Source of the DNA: Chitinophagaceae bacterium
GTDB taxonomy: Bacteria > Bacteroidota > Bacteroidia > Chitinophagales > Chitinophagaceae
Length of the DNA: 64,000 nucleotides
NCBI GenBank assembly: GCA_022843585.1
Contig: JALHNJ010000001.1
Location: forward strand, 1 to 64,000
Direction: 5' to 3'
A program made the position numbers and the translations under genes. Shown piece after piece: positions 61,569 through 64,000 of the stretch. A model generated the notes under the pieces. It was not told where the DNA came from. It saw only the letters and a program-made list of their open reading frames with translations, and did not search any database. Each line of letters begins with the position of its first letter. The first letter of the stretch is position 1.

Positions 61569-63827
61569 ATGAAAAAGATCATCAACATAAACTTAAGCGG
61601 CCGGGTAATACCGATTGAAGATTCTGCTTATGAAAAGCTGCAAAGCTATATTGAAAGTTTACGGCGATACTTTGCCAATGAAGATGGCAGAGACGAGATC
61701 ATTAATGATATTGAAAGCCGTATTGCAGAATTGATGAGTGATAAAGTTCGTAAAGGCACCACAGCTATTATAGATGCAGATGTAGAAGAAATAATCAGCT
61801 CTATGGGAAGAGTAGAAGATTTTGAAGCAGCGGATAAAGAAACAGCTTCCACAGAATCTGCACAGGCAACATCTGCATCTACTTCTCAACAATCTAATAC
61901 TAGCTATACAAATACTGGTACTGGTGCAGGTACTAAAAGAGAAAGAGGAAGATTGTACCGTGATACCAGCGATAAATTTATTGGTGGTGTATGTAGTGGT
62001 ATTGCAGCATACATGAATGTTGATCCTGCTATTGTAAGAATTTTATTTGCCATCATCACATTCGGTGGTTTTGGATTAGGCTTTTTAGCTTATTTAATAT
62101 TATGGGTTGTGTTGCCACCAAAAGACCTGGAAGGGTTTGCCGGTAAAAGATTATATCGCAATCCGGATGACAAAGTAATTGGTGGTGTAGCAGGTGGACT
62201 TGCTGCATACTTTGGTAAAAAAGCAACTAACATCCGGTTGATTTTTGCTGCTCCTATTCTTTTTAGTATCCTGATGGGTATTCTTAATACGGACAACTGG
62301 CACAATGATTTTATAGTTGTTCCCAATATTGTATTTGGTTCATTAACGGGTACTTTCATTCTGATTTATGTGGTATTGTGGATGGTGTTGCCTGAAGCTC
62401 ACAGCACATACGAAAAAATGGAAATGCGTGGCGAAAAAGTGGATGTGAACAGAATTCGCCAAAATGTAAAAGAAACTACAGCGGGTATTAAAGAAAGAGC
62501 TAAAGAATGGAGCGAAGAAGTAAAAGAGTCAGCGCATAACTTTAGTGAAAGGGCAAAAGAATTTGCGAATACAAGAGGTAAAACATTTGCTTCAGATGTA
62601 AATGAAACGGTGCGCAGTGGGGGAAGAGGATTAGGTCATGTAATAGGCGTATTATTCAAAGCTTTCTTCTTATTTATTGCAGGTACCATTGCATTTTCAT
62701 TATTTGTTGCATTGATTGCATTGCTGTTTGGTGGTATTGCCTGGTGGCCAGTTAATAATTTTTTATGGACCAGTAAGTGGCAGCAAATATATGCCTGGGG
62801 TACGTTGATCTTCTTTTTAATAGTACCACTAATTGGATTTATCATCTGGGTGTTCCGTCGTATCACAAGAACAAAATCCCGTAACAATTATTTGGGCTGG
62901 ACATTTGGTGCCTTATGGACTGTTGGTTGGGTAGCAGTAATTTTATTAGCATCCAGTGTTACCAAAGATTTCCGTGAATATGAGCATACGGATACTCCAA
63001 TTACGATTACTCAACCTGCAAAAGGTAAAATGATTGTGGCGGTGTCTGCGCCGGAGCTAGAATACACAGGTCGCTTTGGCTGGATGAATGATGGTGGTAG
63101 CACCGGATGGGATTTATCATCAGACACTTTGAAATTATCAACCGTAGAATTTGATGTAAAAGCAAGTGCGGATTCTTTCTATCATGTAACCATGAAGCGA
63201 TACAGTTTTGGCAGATCAGAAACAATAGCATTGGACAGGGCCGAAAAAATTAAATACACCGTTACTTCAAGAGATAGTGTTCTGGATCTGGGAAATGGAT
63301 ATGTTATTGATAAAGACAGCAAATTTCGTGGGCAGCATGTGGAAATAGAAATACAAATTCCGATTGGTAAAAAAATAAGATTTGATGAATCTGTGAACGA
63401 TAAATTAAACCCGGTTAATGTAAGAGTAGAAAGAGGCCGTAGGAGAAACAGGGTTGTTAACTTTGATATTGAAAGTGATTACAGGTCGAATCGCTATCGC
63501 TCAGGTGTTGACTATATAATGGATATGAATGGCCGCCTGAAAGATGAAAATGGAACTGAGGTAAAAGAAGAGGTTGTACCGGATAGTAATTATCGTTATC
63601 CTGGTAATAATACCACACCTGTGAAAGTGGAAAAAAGTGATATTGAAAAGCAAATTGAAATAGAAAAAAAGAAAAGAGAGGAAAGCGATAAAAAAATAAA
63701 GGACCTCGAAGAAGCGCAGAAAAAAACGCAAACCAGTATTAAGAAAACAATCAACAAGGCAAATAACCAAGAAAAAGCATTTGCAAGTGGTCCGTTGCCG
63801 GCTTCTTCATTAGTTCAATGGTTTTAA
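61569..63827 (+). CDS. Membrane protein with two PspC domains
   Basis: The 752-residue protein has a ~100-residue soluble N-terminus (MKKIININLSGRVIPIEDSA). Two PspC domains follow: RLYRDTSDKFIGGVCSGIAA and RLYRNPDDKVIGGVAGGLAA, each with membrane helices. After them come an amphipathic helix (IKERAKEWSEEVKESAHNFS), more membrane segments, a periplasmic beta domain and a Lys/Glu-rich coiled-coil tail. PspC domains sense and protect a stressed inner membrane. It follows padR and precedes the truncated gene. Confidence 0.9.
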   Translation: MKKIININLSGRVIPIEDSAYEKLQSYIESLRRYFANEDGRDEIINDIESRIAELMSDKVRKGTTAIIDADVEEIISSMGRVEDFEAADKETASTESAQATSASTSQQSNTSYTNTGTGAGTKRERGRLYRDTSDKFIGGVCSGIAAYMNVDPAIVRILFAIITFGGFGLGFLAYLILWVVLPPKDLEGFAGKRLYRNPDDKVIGGVAGGLAAYFGKKATNIRLIFAAPILFSILMGILNTDNWHNDFIVVPNIVFGSLTGTFILIYVVLWMVLPEAHSTYEKMEMRGEKVDVNRIRQNVKETTAGIKERAKEWSEEVKESAHNFSERAKEFANTRGKTFASDVNETVRSGGRGLGHVIGVLFKAFFLFIAGTIAFSLFVALIALLFGGIAWWPVNNFLWTSKWQQIYAWGTLIFFLIVPLIGFIIWVFRRITRTKSRNNYLGWTFGALWTVGWVAVILLASSVTKDFREYEHTDTPITITQPAKGKMIVAVSAPELEYTGRFGWMNDGGSTGWDLSSDTLKLSTVEFDVKASADSFYHVTMKRYSFGRSETIALDRAEKIKYTVTSRDSVLDLGNGYVIDKDSKFRGQHVEIEIQIPIGKKIRFDESVNDKLNPVNVRVERGRRRNRVVNFDIESDYRSNRYRSGVDYIMDMNGRLKDENGTEVKEEVVPDSNYRYPGNNTTPVKVEKSDIEKQIEIEKKKREESDKKIKDLEEAQKKTQTSIKKTINKANNQEKAFASGPLPASSLVQWF

Positions 63828-63836
63828 AAAATAGTG

Positions 63837-64000
63837 ATGAAGAAAAATAAATTAGCCTCGCTGGTACTTTTGTTATTAATACTTTCTGCTTTTACAGGAA
63901 AGAAGAATAGTACAAGCCCATCTGATGAAAAGGACGAATTGTACAAAGAGATTGCATATATGGATAGTGTAATGTTTGCTGCCTTTAATGCACATGACCT
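63837..64000 (+). CDS. Exported protein, truncated by the window end (possible DUF4440/NTF2-like)
   Basis: An ATG at 63837, nine bases after the PspC gene stop, opens a frame that runs off the window. The first residues form a signal peptide (KLASLVLLLLILSAFTGKK). They are followed by DELYKEIAYMDSVMFAAFNA, which resembles the first helix of DUF4440/NTF2-like proteins. It is probably the third gene of the padR operon. It is below the track size limit because it is cut off. Confidence 0.6.
   Translation, partial: MKKNKLASLVLLLLILSAFTGKKNSTSPSDEKDELYKEIAYMDSVMFAAFNAHD

Noticed and set aside
1-64000. Search for CRISPR arrays, insertion sequences, prophage and rRNA
   Set aside because: No regularly spaced direct repeats, transposase, integrase, phage structural genes or rRNA segments were recognised.

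Overview
The window looks like chromosomal DNA from a Bacteroidota bacterium, most likely of the Chitinophagaceae/Chitinophagales type. The evidence is a protein with a type IX secretion (Por) C-terminal sorting domain, an IPExxxVDY-family protein, a CtlX-type hydrolase, many exported proteins and lipoproteins, AT-rich intergenic DNA, and repeated Bacteroidota-type promoter boxes (TAnnTTTG, sometimes with an upstream TTTG). I see no insertion sequence, prophage, CRISPR array or rRNA. Genes are packed on both strands; seven of eight convergent gene pairs end within 18 bases of each other. One tRNA gene (Phe, GAA) is present.

Layout. 0.4-5 kb: a T9SS cargo protein, an exported fibre-like protein and a GT39/ArnT-like glycosyltransferase. 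5-6.9 kb: an arsenic operon, arsR-arsM-(31-residue Cys-rich microprotein)-arsC, with a clear promoter/operator and no efflux pump in the window. 7-15 kb: an M24 peptidase, EamA transporter and methionine-type aminotransferase in one operon; a tocopherol-cyclase-like protein; an exonuclease-RidA-YjbR operon; and manC with kdsD for sugar nucleotides and LPS. 15.5-26.7 kb: RecQ, a cyclase-family lipoprotein, tRNA-Phe, a Tat-exported Gfo/Idh oxidoreductase, a pseudouridine catabolism operon (psuK-DUF1398-psuG), SSB and a PIF1-like helicase that shares its C-terminal modules with RecQ.

26.9-30 kb holds the most unusual cluster: a SET-domain protein, an ATP-grasp ligase with a Lys/Thr-rich tail, and an ATP-grasp-SET fusion. 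This suggests a joint peptide-ligation and lysine-methylation system of unknown substrate. 30-39.4 kb: mnmG, three parS-like palindromes, ybeY, feoA, nadD, chrA, an M20 amidohydrolase, a class-A-type serine hydrolase, a small lipoprotein and feoB.

39.8-52.9 kb: an M28 peptidase with PDZ, IPExxxVDY protein, pterin dehydratase, CtlX, a small AraC-type regulator with an N-terminal CxxC domain, selD, an esterase, a low-complexity exported protein, mnmH (selD and mnmH together make tRNA 2-selenouridine), rho and asnS. mnmH carries two in-frame insertions built of heptanucleotide repeats that can fold as hairpins. 53-60 kb: two tandem exported TPR-CHAT (caspase-like) proteins followed by an orphan ExbD/TolR-like gene, then a DUF3089 lipoprotein. 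61-64 kb: a PadR regulator with a large inverted repeat at its promoter, a double-PspC envelope protein and a truncated exported protein.

All function calls rest on reading motifs by eye. No database search or structure prediction was run, and start codons were re-chosen where the longest ORF had an implausible N-terminus.
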